Shown: one piece after another, positions 7,944-16,413 of the stretch
How positions within the stretch are numbered: position 1 is the first letter of the stretch
How the letters are laid out: each line of letters opens with the position of its first letter
The notes under the pieces: generated by a model
What the model was told of the DNA's origin: nothing
The model's input: only the letters and a program-made list of their open reading frames with translations
The model's database searches: none
Translations under genes and position numbers: made by a program
Source of the DNA: Kamptonema formosum PCC 10802
Lineage (GTDB): Bacteria; Cyanobacteriota; Cyanobacteriia; Cyanobacteriales; Oscillatoriaceae
Direction: 5' to 3'
NCBI RefSeq assembly: GCF_000332335.1
Contig: NZ_KB235948.1
Location: 5,178,343-5,242,342, forward strand
DNA length: 64,000 nt

Positions 7944-9332
7944 GTGAATACGAGAGTTATGAAAACCGAAGCAACGCTATCACTTAAAAAACTTGCCATC
8001 CAAGGGACTCTCTGGACTTTGGCCGGCTATGGGGCGAGTCAGATGCTGCGATTCGGCAGTAACCTGATCCTGACTCGTTTGCTGGAGCCAAAATTGTTCG
8101 GCCTCATGGCCCTGCTCTCTGTCTTCATCGTTGGTTTGCACCTGTTCTCAGACATTGGCATCGGTCCGAGCATTATCCAGAACAAGCGCGGGGACGACCC
8201 AGCTTTTCTGAATACCGCCTGGACATTGCAGGTGATTCGCGGTTTTTGCCTGTGGTTTGGCTGCCTTTTGCTGGCAGCGCCGGTTGCCGATTTCTACGGA
8301 GAGCCCCAGTTAAAGTTGCTGCTGCCGGTGGTTGGTCTGGGCACGATTATTTCCGGGTTTGCCTCCACAGCCCTGTTCACGCTCAACCGGCACATGCTCG
8401 TTGGTCAGCTGGCAATTTTTGAGTTGGGGGGGCAGATTGCCTCCATTGCGGTAATGATTGTTTGGGCCCGGTTCAGTCCCAGCATCTGGGCGCTAGTCGC
8501 AGGCGGGCTTGCGTCGGATGTGCTGCGGATGGTGTGGAGCCACCGGCTGAATTCCGGACCTCCGAACCGGTTTGTTTGGGATCGAGAGGCAGCCAAAAGC
8601 ATCTTTTCTTTTGGTAAGTGGATCTTCCTTTCCACGGCTGTCACATTTCTGGCAGATCAAGCAGACCGGGTAATTCTGGGGAAATTAATCTCATTTGAGA
8701 TGCTGGGTGTTTATGGCATTGCCTTTACGCTCTCTGACCTGCCGCGCAATGTTTTAGGGGCGCTCAGCGGTAAGGTTATTTTTCCGGCTTTTTCAAAGCT
8801 AGCCGACCTTCCTCGCGAAACTTTTCGCGCCAAGATTCAAAAGAACCGCAAGCCTGTTCTGATTGCAATGGCACTGGTCTTGACGATAGCGGTCAGCTTC
8901 GGGGATATGCTGATTGCGGTACTGTATGACAAAAGGTACATTCAGGCCGGCTGGATGCTGCCGGTATTGGCCCTGGGCATTTGGCCGCGCGTTCTCACCC
9001 AGACAATCGATCCGGCGCTTTTGGCTGTTGGCAAGCCGAGCTATTCTGCCTTGGGGAACCAGTTAAAATTTTTGTTCGTTATCATCGGATTGCCAGTGAG
9101 TTTCTCCCTGATGGGGCTTCCGGGGGCTGTTCTGGTAGTTGCGCTCAATGACCTTCCGTTTTATGGGGCAATAATTTTTGGTCTTTGGCGCGAGAAGCTG
9201 ACTTGCGCAGAACAGGATATAAAGGCAACCGCACTGCTTTTAACATTGCTCGTTCTTGTGCTATCATGTCGTTGGTCTGCTGGTTTTGACCTGCCTGTCA
9301 GTGGGCTTGTGCGGGCAATATATGTCCAGTAA
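7944..9332 (+). CDS. wzx: Oligosaccharide flippase, Wzx/PST family
   Basis: A 462-residue polytopic membrane protein with about 12-14 hydrophobic segments. It opens with the family's typical N-terminus, LAIQGTLWTLAGYGASQMLRFGSNLILTRLLEP.LFGLMALLSVF, followed by the DIGIGPSIIQNKR loop. It should flip undecaprenyl-linked repeat units across the cytoplasmic membrane for polymerisation by the Wzy-like protein encoded at 10698. GTG at 7944 has AGGG nine bases upstream; ATG at 7959 is the alternative start. It is the first gene after the long leader that carries operator-like dyad copy 1. The symbol is by class, not by orthology. Confidence 0.9.
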   Translation: MNTRVMKTEATLSLKKLAIQGTLWTLAGYGASQMLRFGSNLILTRLLEPKLFGLMALLSVFIVGLHLFSDIGIGPSIIQNKRGDDPAFLNTAWTLQVIRGFCLWFGCLLLAAPVADFYGEPQLKLLLPVVGLGTIISGFASTALFTLNRHMLVGQLAIFELGGQIASIAVMIVWARFSPSIWALVAGGLASDVLRMVWSHRLNSGPPNRFVWDREAAKSIFSFGKWIFLSTAVTFLADQADRVILGKLISFEMLGVYGIAFTLSDLPRNVLGALSGKVIFPAFSKLADLPRETFRAKIQKNRKPVLIAMALVLTIAVSFGDMLIAVLYDKRYIQAGWMLPVLALGIWPRVLTQTIDPALLAVGKPSYSALGNQLKFLFVIIGLPVSFSLMGLPGAVLVVALNDLPFYGAIIFGLWREKLTCAEQDIKATALLLTLLVLVLSCRWSAGFDLPVSGLVRAIYVQ

Positions 9333-9562
9333 TTTATAAAATAAAAATACTGGTTTCGATGAAGTCTGCGACGGGTTGATTGATGGGTATTGCGGGGGCG
9401 GGAGCGTCGAGCCAGTCACAAGCAGCCGCGTGTGGGGATACCTTCGGCGCTCGCTCTGACCAGCGCTGGCTGTAAAACCGGCAGACAAGGGGTAAGCTTA
9501 CTGGATAATATGTAGGGTTTTCTCTCCTCAACTACAGATTTTTTTGAGAGAAGTAGATTCAG

Positions 9563-10687
9563 ATGAAGATTACATTTGTTCTCCCTCATGTCAGTTTTTC
9601 CGGCGGCATTCGCGTGGTGGCGATCTATGCCGAGCGTCTCAAAAAAAGGGGCCATAAGGTGACTGTCATTTCTCCGCCCGAAAAACCGCCCGGTTTGCGC
9701 CAACAAGTGAAGTCTCTGCTACGGGGTCAGGGTTGGATTTCTGTGGCGGGGAAGCAACCGTCGCACTTGGACGGTGTGGGTGTTGAACACCTCGTTATCG
9801 ATCGCTGGCGTCCTATCACCGATGCTGATGTGCCTGATGCCGACGCTGTTGTGGCAACTTGGTGGGAAACTGCAGAGTGGGTGTGGCGTCTTAAGCCGTC
9901 CAAAGGTGTGAAAGTGCATTTCATGCAGGATTACGAGGTTTGGGGCGGGCCCGCTGAGCGGGTTGATGCCACCTGTAGTTTGCCGATTCCAAAAATCGTG
10001 ATTGCGGGTTGGATTCGGGAGCTGCTGGAAAAACGATTCCATCAATCGCCCTTAGCGCTGATTCCAAACAGCGTAGAAACAGAGAAATTCCACGCGCCCC
10101 CTCGCACAAAACAGTCGCTCCCCACTGTGGGGATGACTTACACCACGTTTTACAACAAGGGCTGCGACATAAGCATCCAGGCTTACCGCATCGCCCGGGA
10201 AGCTATCCCAAATCTGCGCTTGATTGCATGCGGTAACGTGCCGGTTTCAGCAGCTCTGCCGCTGCCAGCAGAAGCAAGCTATACGTTACGCGCCTCAGAT
10301 GACAAGCTCAAAGAAATCTACAGCCAGTGCGATGCGTGGCTGTTTGGAACACGCATCGAAGGATTTGGTTTACCGATTCTGGAAGCTATGGCCTGTCGCA
10401 CCCCTGTGATTGGAACACCGGCAGGAGCGGCTCCGGAACTCTTGAGTGGCGGTGCTGGGATACTTGTGAAACCCGAAGATTCTGAGGATATGGCTTCGGC
10501 TATCGAGCGGATCGGCAGGCTCTCTGATGCCGAGTGGCGGGCGATGTCTGATGCGGCTTGTGCTAAAGCAACGGGTTACAGCTGGGATGAGGCTACAGAT
10601 CAGTTCGAGGCCGCACTGCAGATGGCCATAGAACGCAGGCAACACGGTGACTTCCACAGTTCGCAAGCGCCAGATGATGTTAGCTGA
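9563..10687 (+). CDS. Glycosyltransferase family 4 (GT-B)
   Basis: A 374-residue GT-B protein. The N-terminal half carries the acceptor-side motif FVLPHVSFSGGIRVVAIYAERLKKRGHKVTVIS. The C-terminal half carries the nucleotide-sugar site: EGFGLPILEAMACRTPVIGTPAGAAPELLSGGAGILV, the E-x7-E motif of retaining GT4 enzymes. No membrane segment is evident, so it should act at the cytoplasmic face. Its stop is 10 bases from the polymerase start, indicating co-transcription. The donor sugar cannot be read from sequence. ATG at 9563 is preceded by GAGAGAAG about 10-15 bases upstream. Confidence 0.92.
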   Translation: MKITFVLPHVSFSGGIRVVAIYAERLKKRGHKVTVISPPEKPPGLRQQVKSLLRGQGWISVAGKQPSHLDGVGVEHLVIDRWRPITDADVPDADAVVATWWETAEWVWRLKPSKGVKVHFMQDYEVWGGPAERVDATCSLPIPKIVIAGWIRELLEKRFHQSPLALIPNSVETEKFHAPPRTKQSLPTVGMTYTTFYNKGCDISIQAYRIAREAIPNLRLIACGNVPVSAALPLPAEASYTLRASDDKLKEIYSQCDAWLFGTRIEGFGLPILEAMACRTPVIGTPAGAAPELLSGGAGILVKPEDSEDMASAIERIGRLSDAEWRAMSDAACAKATGYSWDEATDQFEAALQMAIERRQHGDFHSSQAPDDVS

Positions 10688-10697
10688 TGATTAGACT

Positions 10698-12089
10698 ATG
10701 ACATTTCTCGTGCCTGTTGTCATGTTGGGCTGGCTGCCGGCAGTTTTCTATCTGTTTATGCTGTTGCCGGAGCGGCGGGCGGTTATTGCAAGTTTCGTGG
10801 TGGCGTGGTTATTCCTGCCGGTGGCATCGTATTCCCTACCGGGCATTCCAGACTACACCAAGGTGACGGCTTGTTCCTACGGTGTTTTTCTGGCCACTTT
10901 GCTTTTCAAATTAAGGCGCTGTTTTTCATTTCGCCCGAGCTGGCTCGACCTGCCGATGTTAGTCTTTTGCCTCTGCCCTTTCGCTTCGTCAATGACTAAT
11001 GGTCTGGGTGCCTACGATGGAGTGTCAGCTGTTTTTGCGCAATTTGTAGCCTGGGGGCTACCTTACTTGATAGGCAGAATATATCTCAATGACCTCAGCG
11101 GGCTGCGCCAGCTGGCGGTTGGCATTTTTGCCGGCGGGCTGGTTTACATTCCCTTATGCCTGCTAGAGATGCGCATCAGCCCGCAGTTGCACCGGATATT
11201 CTACGGCTTCCACGCCCGCGCTGACTTCGGCCAAACGATTCGTGCCGGAGGGTATCGCCCTACGGTGTTCATGGAACACGGTCTGATGGTTGGGCTGTGG
11301 ATGATGGCCGCTTCGCTGATGGGTGTTTGGCTGTGGAGAACTGGGGCGATCGAGCGACTCTGGGGCGTGCCGCTAAGTTGGCTTGTGCCTGTTTTGCTGG
11401 TGACAGCTGTAATGTTGAAAGCCACTGGGGCGCTGTTCTTGCTGATACTCGGGATTGGCATGCTTTTCTCGACCAGATGGTTTCGCACTTGTTTCCTGGT
11501 GCTGTTCCTGATTGTATCTTTGGTGCTATTCGCATCGGTGCGAGCCTCGGGAGTCTGGGATGGCCAGCAAGCTGTCAGCATTTCCGCGCTTGCGAGCAAT
11601 CAGGAAAGGGCCGACTCCTTAAAGTTTAGATTTGACAATGAAAATATCCTCTCGGAAAAAGCGCGGCTTCGCCCGATTTTCGGGTGGGGCGGATGGGGGC
11701 GAGCCCGTATATATGACGAAAATGGAAAGGATATCTCAGTCACCGACAGCTTGTGGATTATCGTGTTTGGCAACCAAGGCACAGTCGGTCTAGCTAGCCT
11801 GATGGCAGTGCTGTTAGTTCCACCGGCAGCCTTCTGCTGGCGCTATCCGGCCCGAAAGTGGTCTGACCCCAATCTGGCACCAGCTGCTAGTTTGGCAGTC
11901 CTTTTAATTTTATATATGTTTGACAATATGATCAATGCTATGGGAAACCCGGCTTATCTGCTCGCGTGCGGGGGATTAGTAGGGTTTTTACACGCCAAAA
12001 CTGAGCGCCGGCGCTTGCCAGCCGCACAGCGAGAAAAAATGCTGCCAGTCGCTGCGGGCGGTGCAGGGGCTAGCATGGAACCAAACTAG
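10698..12089 (+). CDS. wzy: O-antigen ligase/polymerase-like membrane protein (Wzy type)
   Basis: 463 residues with about 11-12 membrane segments and a large periplasmic loop between the late helices (about residues 280-355, containing RFDNENILSEKARLRPIFGWGGWGRARIY). The GWG-x-GR pattern in that loop is typical of the O-antigen ligase/Wzy superfamily in cyanobacterial polysaccharide loci. Expected role: joining lipid-linked repeat units into the polymer on the outer face of the cytoplasmic membrane. It follows the GT4 gene by 10 bases. Polymerase and ligase cannot be separated by motif; polymerase is favoured by the neighbouring flippase and co-polymerase. The basic C-terminal tail is cytoplasmic. 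Confidence 0.82.
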   Translation: MTFLVPVVMLGWLPAVFYLFMLLPERRAVIASFVVAWLFLPVASYSLPGIPDYTKVTACSYGVFLATLLFKLRRCFSFRPSWLDLPMLVFCLCPFASSMTNGLGAYDGVSAVFAQFVAWGLPYLIGRIYLNDLSGLRQLAVGIFAGGLVYIPLCLLEMRISPQLHRIFYGFHARADFGQTIRAGGYRPTVFMEHGLMVGLWMMAASLMGVWLWRTGAIERLWGVPLSWLVPVLLVTAVMLKATGALFLLILGIGMLFSTRWFRTCFLVLFLIVSLVLFASVRASGVWDGQQAVSISALASNQERADSLKFRFDNENILSEKARLRPIFGWGGWGRARIYDENGKDISVTDSLWIIVFGNQGTVGLASLMAVLLVPPAAFCWRYPARKWSDPNLAPAASLAVLLILYMFDNMINAMGNPAYLLACGGLVGFLHAKTERRRLPAAQREKMLPVAAGGAGASMEPN

Positions 12090-12461
12090 CCGGCGGAAAT
12101 CGGGGTTGACGACAGCGCTTGGCGACCGGCGCTGCGAAAAGTTACAGGCCCAAAAGGAGAGATTTCCGCACCGGAGGAACTGTAAATTCATTCAAAGCCG
12201 GACTCAGCCTAACAAACCTGACGCAGCACCGGCTCGCTGGCACAGAATCATTTGGCAGCGTGCAGTTTGTCCCAGAAAAAAATTTCTTGCCATTTTGGCA
12301 ACACGCTCTCCTGGTGTTGCGCTCTAATTAGAGTGTGCCCGCCCACTTTAACCCGACCCCCCTAGGGGGAAACGGGTTGAGCGGCGGAAACAGCCTGCTA
12401 GAAACGCTGCCGATACGAGCCGGTCGAAAGTTTCCTTCCCAGATTAATTTTCCCCAAATCA
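12090..12461. other. Intergenic region with operator-like dyad
   Basis: About 370 bases between polymerase and the next GT4 gene. It carries dyad copy 2 at 12287-12301. The 35 bases after the dyad resemble those after copy 3 (ACGCTC-T/A-CCTG, then TCTAATTAGAGT versus CACAATTGGAGT). No coding sequence was recognised. Confidence 0.6.
12287..12301 (+). promoter_or_regulatory. Operator-like dyad TTGCCA-TTT-TGGCAA, copy 2
   Basis: A perfect dyad, followed by CACGCTCTCCTG. It lies 160 bases upstream of the GT4 gene at 12462 and is oriented with it. The downstream CACGCTC is shared exactly with copy 3, and CACGC with copy 4. Confidence 0.7.
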
Positions 12462-13688
12462 ATGTCCAAACCACTTCGACTCCTGTACGCAGCCGGTCCC
12501 GGGAATATAATTGGAACCTACAGCCACTGGGTTAACGGGCGAGACGACCCCTCGCAGGTTGCGATCACTTATTCGAGTCAATTCTACGAAGTGTGCCGCG
12601 CCTTGGACGCACAAGGCTATGCCATCTCCTCATTTGGGGAGAAGAAACTCCTGCGTGACGGTCAATTCAGGATTGAGCACCGTCCGAACCCATTTCGCAC
12701 TGCGTCTGGTCTGCTGTATCACTTGGGTCAGTTGCGGTACGGTTTGGGGCTGATCGTCAGTGCGGTCTGCTTCAGAGCCGATGTGGCGATCATCGCCGAT
12801 GGAACGACACACTGGTTTGTCCTGTCGCTTCTCGAGCGATTGGGGGTGCGAGCGATACCGTCACTTCACTGCGCCCTTTGGTGCAAGTACACCTCCCCGC
12901 GCACGCTAGAAAAATGGATTTTAAAACTGAACCGCTATTTTTTTGCCACCGGCTGCAGCGCTATTTTAGCGGCATCGGAAGATATCGCTGAGCAGGTGGA
13001 GGCTCTCACAGGAGGCGATCTCCAGCCCATTCTGAAATTCCTCCCCGCTTACCGCCGGACGGAGTTCGCTGATGTGGCTGAGCCTGACGAGAAGCGCTCG
13101 CCGTTTCGGGTTTTTTTCGCGGGGCGCATCGAGCTCGATAAAGGCGTGTTCGATCTTCTGAAAATTGCCGGGGGTTTGGCCGATGCGGGACGGCACGATA
13201 TTAAGTTCGATCTTTGCGGAGAGGGATCGGCGCTGGAGCCTTTGCGTCTCGCCGCCACACAAGCCAACCTCGATTCAAGCTTTGCGTGTCACGGATACTG
13301 CAACAAGCCGAAAATGCGCCAGATGTTCCAGCAAGCGCATGCGGTGATTGTGCCGACGAGAACGGAGTTTGTGGAGGGGTTCAATCAGGTTATAGCCGAA
13401 AGCGTTTTGTCTGGACGTCCTGTTGTCACCTCAGCGGTATGTCCGGCTTTGTCCTGCGTGCGGGATGCAGTTGTAGAAGTTCCACCCAATGACATCAAGG
13501 GGTACACTGACGCCCTGCTCGATCTGTGCGACGACCGCGACTTCTACGAAGAAAAGCGACGGGGCTGTCTGGGGGTGCAAGAGCAATTTTATGACTTTTC
13601 TCGCAGCTGGGGTGCGGCACTCAAGTCTGTCCTTGTTGGAATGCATCAGGCTGGAGAACTCGGCGGGACGTTAGGAGGCAACAGCTGA
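12462..13688 (+). CDS. Glycosyltransferase family 4
   Basis: A 408-residue GT-B enzyme. The C-terminal Rossmann domain begins at FRVFFAGRIELDKGVFDLLKIAGGL, the conserved GR-x4-KG region that contacts the donor diphosphate. It continues to the donor motif TRTEFVEGFNQVIAESVLSGRPVVTSAVCPAL, where the two Glu of the E-x7-E motif are in EGFNQVIAE. The N-terminal domain is divergent (LLYAAGPGNIIGTYSHWVNGRDDPSQVAITYSSQFYE). The start ATG has only a weak ribosome site. The gene stands alone between two long intergenic regions and follows dyad copy 2, so it is probably a separate transcription unit of the locus. Confidence 0.88.
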   Translation: MSKPLRLLYAAGPGNIIGTYSHWVNGRDDPSQVAITYSSQFYEVCRALDAQGYAISSFGEKKLLRDGQFRIEHRPNPFRTASGLLYHLGQLRYGLGLIVSAVCFRADVAIIADGTTHWFVLSLLERLGVRAIPSLHCALWCKYTSPRTLEKWILKLNRYFFATGCSAILAASEDIAEQVEALTGGDLQPILKFLPAYRRTEFADVAEPDEKRSPFRVFFAGRIELDKGVFDLLKIAGGLADAGRHDIKFDLCGEGSALEPLRLAATQANLDSSFACHGYCNKPKMRQMFQQAHAVIVPTRTEFVEGFNQVIAESVLSGRPVVTSAVCPALSCVRDAVVEVPPNDIKGYTDALLDLCDDRDFYEEKRRGCLGVQEQFYDFSRSWGAALKSVLVGMHQAGELGGTLGGNS

Positions 13689-14267
13689 CAGGAATTTTGC
13701 AGCCTGACCTCGATTTTTTTTCCCAGTCTGGCTAAAATGCAAGAAGCTCCCCCCCTCAGAATGATAGAAAGCTTGCGCCGGTGCGGAGAGCAGTTCGCCA
13801 GCGTTTATCGCCGTGGTTTGTATAGCAGTATGCACTTAGGTTCGTACATTACGGCCTCTTTTGCACCCCCGCACTCCGGCTCCTATTGTTCTAACCCATA
13901 TTACTGCTGGGATATAGACGTAGGGCAGGCGTAGCGCTAACGCGCCGCTGCGCTAACGCCCGGCCTGAAGGTTTAATGTCCTAATCTAAGTGGCTACTGC
14001 TATAAAATCTATCCGCGACACCCATCCGCCGGTAGGGGAATGGCTCTCCTCTCCCGATTCTGTGAAAAACGAGGCTCCTTTTTCCTGGCGCGGCTTGAAC
14101 AAAATTCTCCCGCATGTCAGGGCAAACAGGAATCCGCTTACAAGCCGTTCTGCCAGGAAATTTGAAGGATATAATTTTAAAAAGTGACTGTACGGTTGTG
14201 CGGCTGTAACTTCCCGGGGGCAAAACTGTATCTAACCGACTGTAAAACCTCAGATGAGAGAAAATCT
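13689..14267. other. Intergenic region filled by an interspersed repeat
   Basis: The middle of this 580-base gap (13821-14004) is an interspersed element of the TATAGCAG family. The flanks show nothing coding. The frame from GTG at 14184 into the next gene is not needed, because a better start exists at 14268. Confidence 0.6.
13821..14004. repeat. Interspersed TATAGCAG element (MITE-like)
   Basis: Begins TATAGCAGTATGCACTTAGG and ends CTAAGTGGCTACTGCTATA, which are inverted copies of each other. The interior contains GACGTAGGGCAGGCGTAGCG and a second internal end (TTACTGCTGGGATATAG), suggesting two elements fused. Related copies lie at 29457, 30197, 41082, 45602, 47848 and 52361. No reading frame for a transposase is inside. 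Confidence 0.8.
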
Positions 14268-15254
14268 ATGTCTGACCTGTCAGATAGTCCAACCCGCATG
14301 CTCACAGTCATCCTTAACTACCGCACGCCCAGTCTGACGATTGACTGCTTGCGATCTTTAGCAGATGAAGTGCGCTCATTACCGGGCACTCGCATTGCCA
14401 TCACCGACAACGCTTCGGGCGATGGTTCAGTAGAAAAAATTGCAGCCGCCATTGAAACCGAGGGCTGGGGTGAGTGGGCGACGCTGATGCCATTAGAGCG
14501 CAACGGCGGATACGCCTTCGGCAACAACGCCGCCATTCGCGCGGCGCTGCAGTCAGCCAACCCACCGGTCTATTTTCTGCTGCTCAATCCAGACACCACG
14601 GTTCGCCCCGGTGCCCTAAAAGCACTGGCAGATTTCATGGATGAACATCCGGAGGTGGGGATTGCCGGCAGCCGGCTGGAAGATCCCGACGGCACGCCGC
14701 AGCAGTCAGCTTTTCGCTTTCCAAGTGTGCTGAGCGAGCTTGATTTCGGCTTGCGTTTGGGAGTGGTGTCGAACCTATTATTGAAGTGGGCGGTTGCGCC
14801 TCCCGTTTCCCAACTCCCCTGTCAAACTGACTGGGTGGCTGGCGCTAGCATGATCGTCCGCCGCGCGGTATTTGAGGCGATTGGGTTGCTGGATGAGGGA
14901 TATTTCATGTATTATGAAGAAATGGACTTTTGCCTCCTGGCGAAAAAAGCCGGCTGGAATTGCTGGTACGTACCAGAAAGTCGGGTTGTCCACCTGGTCG
15001 GGCAAAGTTCAGGCGTCACCGACACTAAGCGCCCACCCAAACGCCTTCCCAGCTACTGGTTTGATTCAAGGCGGCGATACTTTCTCAAAAACTACGGCTG
15101 GCTGTACGCAGCTTTAGCAGATGCCGCTTGGGCTTCCGGTTTTGCTTTGTGGAGGGTGCGCCGGCAGCTTCAAGGCAAACCGGATTCCGATCCGCCAAAA
15201 CTCCTCGGCGATTTCCTCCGCAACAGCGTATTCCTTAAAGGAGGTGCAATTTGA
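14268..15254 (+). CDS. Glycosyltransferase family 2 (rhamnosyltransferase-like)
   Basis: A 328-residue GT-A enzyme. It opens TVILNYRTPSLTIDCLRSL, followed by ITDNASGDGSVE and LLLNPDTTVRPGALKAL, the Asp motif of the WbbL/RfbF-like group. It continues with WVAGASMIVRRAVFEAIGLLDEGYFMYYEEMDFCLLAKKAGW, the acceptor and catalytic ED-type region. ATG at 14268 is chosen because the frame upstream encodes an odd Cys-rich stretch. The family often adds rhamnose or a similar sugar; the donor here is unknown. The stop codon overlaps the TTG start of the acyltransferase (TTGA), so the two are translationally coupled. Confidence 0.9.
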   Translation: MSDLSDSPTRMLTVILNYRTPSLTIDCLRSLADEVRSLPGTRIAITDNASGDGSVEKIAAAIETEGWGEWATLMPLERNGGYAFGNNAAIRAALQSANPPVYFLLLNPDTTVRPGALKALADFMDEHPEVGIAGSRLEDPDGTPQQSAFRFPSVLSELDFGLRLGVVSNLLLKWAVAPPVSQLPCQTDWVAGASMIVRRAVFEAIGLLDEGYFMYYEEMDFCLLAKKAGWNCWYVPESRVVHLVGQSSGVTDTKRPPKRLPSYWFDSRRRYFLKNYGWLYAALADAAWASGFALWRVRRQLQGKPDSDPPKLLGDFLRNSVFLKGGAI

Positions 15255-15805
15255 GCGATTTCAAACCCCTCACCCTGCGGCAACTCTGGGAACAGATTAA
15301 AGAAGACTGGGTTTCTCACGGATGCGACTGGACTAAGCCCGGATTTCGGGCGGTTGCCATTCAGCGTTTTGGTGTCTGGAGAATGGGAATCCAGCCTAAA
15401 CTCTTGCGGGCTCCCTTCAGCATTCTCTACCGGGCTCTGTATCGAAAAGTCCGCAACGTCTACGGGATAGATTTACCTTACACGGTTCAGCTCGGTTGCC
15501 GCGTGATTGTTGAGCACCAGGGGGCGATCGTTATTCACGGCAATTGCTGTATTGGGGATGACAGTATTATCCGTCAGGGAGTCACCCTGGGGAATCGCTA
15601 CTTGGACCGTCCGTTTGACGCGCCGAAATTGGGCGCTCGCGTCAATGTGGGTGCCGGTGCGAAAATCCTTGGCAATGTTACCATTGGAGATGATGCGAAC
15701 ATCGGGGCAAACGCTGTGGTGCTGTCGGACATACCTGCGGGGCACTCAGCAGTTGGTATCCCCGCAAAAATTGTAAAATCTAAATATTCTGCATCCCCGT
15801 TTTGA
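15251..15805 (+). CDS. Serine-acetyltransferase-like hexapeptide acyltransferase, TTG start
   Basis: 184 residues: a helical N-terminal part (about 1-70), then left-handed beta-helix hexapeptide repeats (YTVQLGCRVIVEHQGAIVIHGNCCIGDDSIIRQGVTLGN, then VGAGAKILGNVTIGDDANIGANAVVLSDIPAGHSAVGIPAKIV). The fold matches CysE/WcaB-type O-acetyltransferases. Its place in a polysaccharide operon suggests it acetylates a sugar or intermediate rather than serine; this is inference. The start is TTG at 15251, decided by a near-perfect Shine-Dalgarno sequence (AAGGAGGTG, 15237-15245) and the four-base overlap TTGA with the upstream stop codon. Confidence 0.88.
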   Translation: MSDFKPLTLRQLWEQIKEDWVSHGCDWTKPGFRAVAIQRFGVWRMGIQPKLLRAPFSILYRALYRKVRNVYGIDLPYTVQLGCRVIVEHQGAIVIHGNCCIGDDSIIRQGVTLGNRYLDRPFDAPKLGARVNVGAGAKILGNVTIGDDANIGANAVVLSDIPAGHSAVGIPAKIVKSKYSASPF

Positions 15806-15972
15806 ATCGATGATTTGACTACAAGTTTCTGCCCCAGAACCGGATGGAATCTGTGAGAAAATTAACCGCAGCCCGGACTGGTGACGCCAACTTCTTAAAT
15901 CTATCCGCCGGGATCAAACGTGTCTGTCGCGCGGTGGCATCGCCGGACGCTTTTTCTGCTAGTGCGATAGAG

Positions 15973-15991
15973 CACCGATTCTGAATCGGTG
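15973..15991. other. Perfect inverted repeat, tRNA-like anticodon stem-loop
   Basis: CACCGATTC, one T, then the exact complement. Read on the + strand it could form a 5-bp stem with a seven-base loop TTCTGAA (anticodon CTG), preceded by a D-arm-like GCTAGTGCGATAGAGC. The expected T-arm consensus (TTCGAAT) and a paired acceptor stem are missing. It is either a decayed tRNA or an unrelated hairpin. Confidence 0.35.
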
Positions 15992-16148
15992 TGAGTGGAG
16001 CTGCGATCCCGCTGAACTGCAACATCGAAGGGGACTCATGCTGCCTCCCCCAAACGGTGCGCTGATTCACCTATCTGCGGATATGGGCTCGCCGGCAAAC
16101 CTCACCACCGGCAGGCTGAGCCGCAGATTGTCTGGCCCAAAAATTTTT

Positions 16149-16163
16149 CTGCCAAAATGGCAA
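16149..16163 (+). promoter_or_regulatory. Operator-like dyad CTGCCA-AAA-TGGCAA, copy 3
   Basis: One mismatch from the perfect dyad, followed by CACGCTCACCTG as in copy 2. It lies 250 bases upstream of the putative hydrolase gene at 16414, same orientation. Confidence 0.65.
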
Positions 16164-16413
16164 CACGCTCACCTGCTGCTGGGGCACAATTGGAGTTGAA
16201 CAGTTTTCTGAGAGCCGGCGAAACTAACCTGATTTATCGGGAGGTTCGCTGCGCCCATTCAGGAGCCTGAACAGTAGAGAGGGAACCGAACTGAAGAATT
16301 CGGCGGACTTTTGGGCGGGTTCGCGCTGCAGATATTCTTCTCGCCGGCAACCGCCAGAGGCTAGAAAAAAGTGTGCTTTCTGAATTTTGTCAGTCAGCCA
16401 GAAAGGCAGGGGG

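Larger units (their letters stand above)
15806..16413. other. Intergenic region with a dyad and a tRNA-like fold
   Basis: About 600 bases. It contains a perfect 9+1+9 inverted repeat at 15973-15991 in a tRNA-like setting, and dyad copy 3 at 16149-16163. No gene was seen; the frames on the opposite strand are shadows. Confidence 0.55.
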
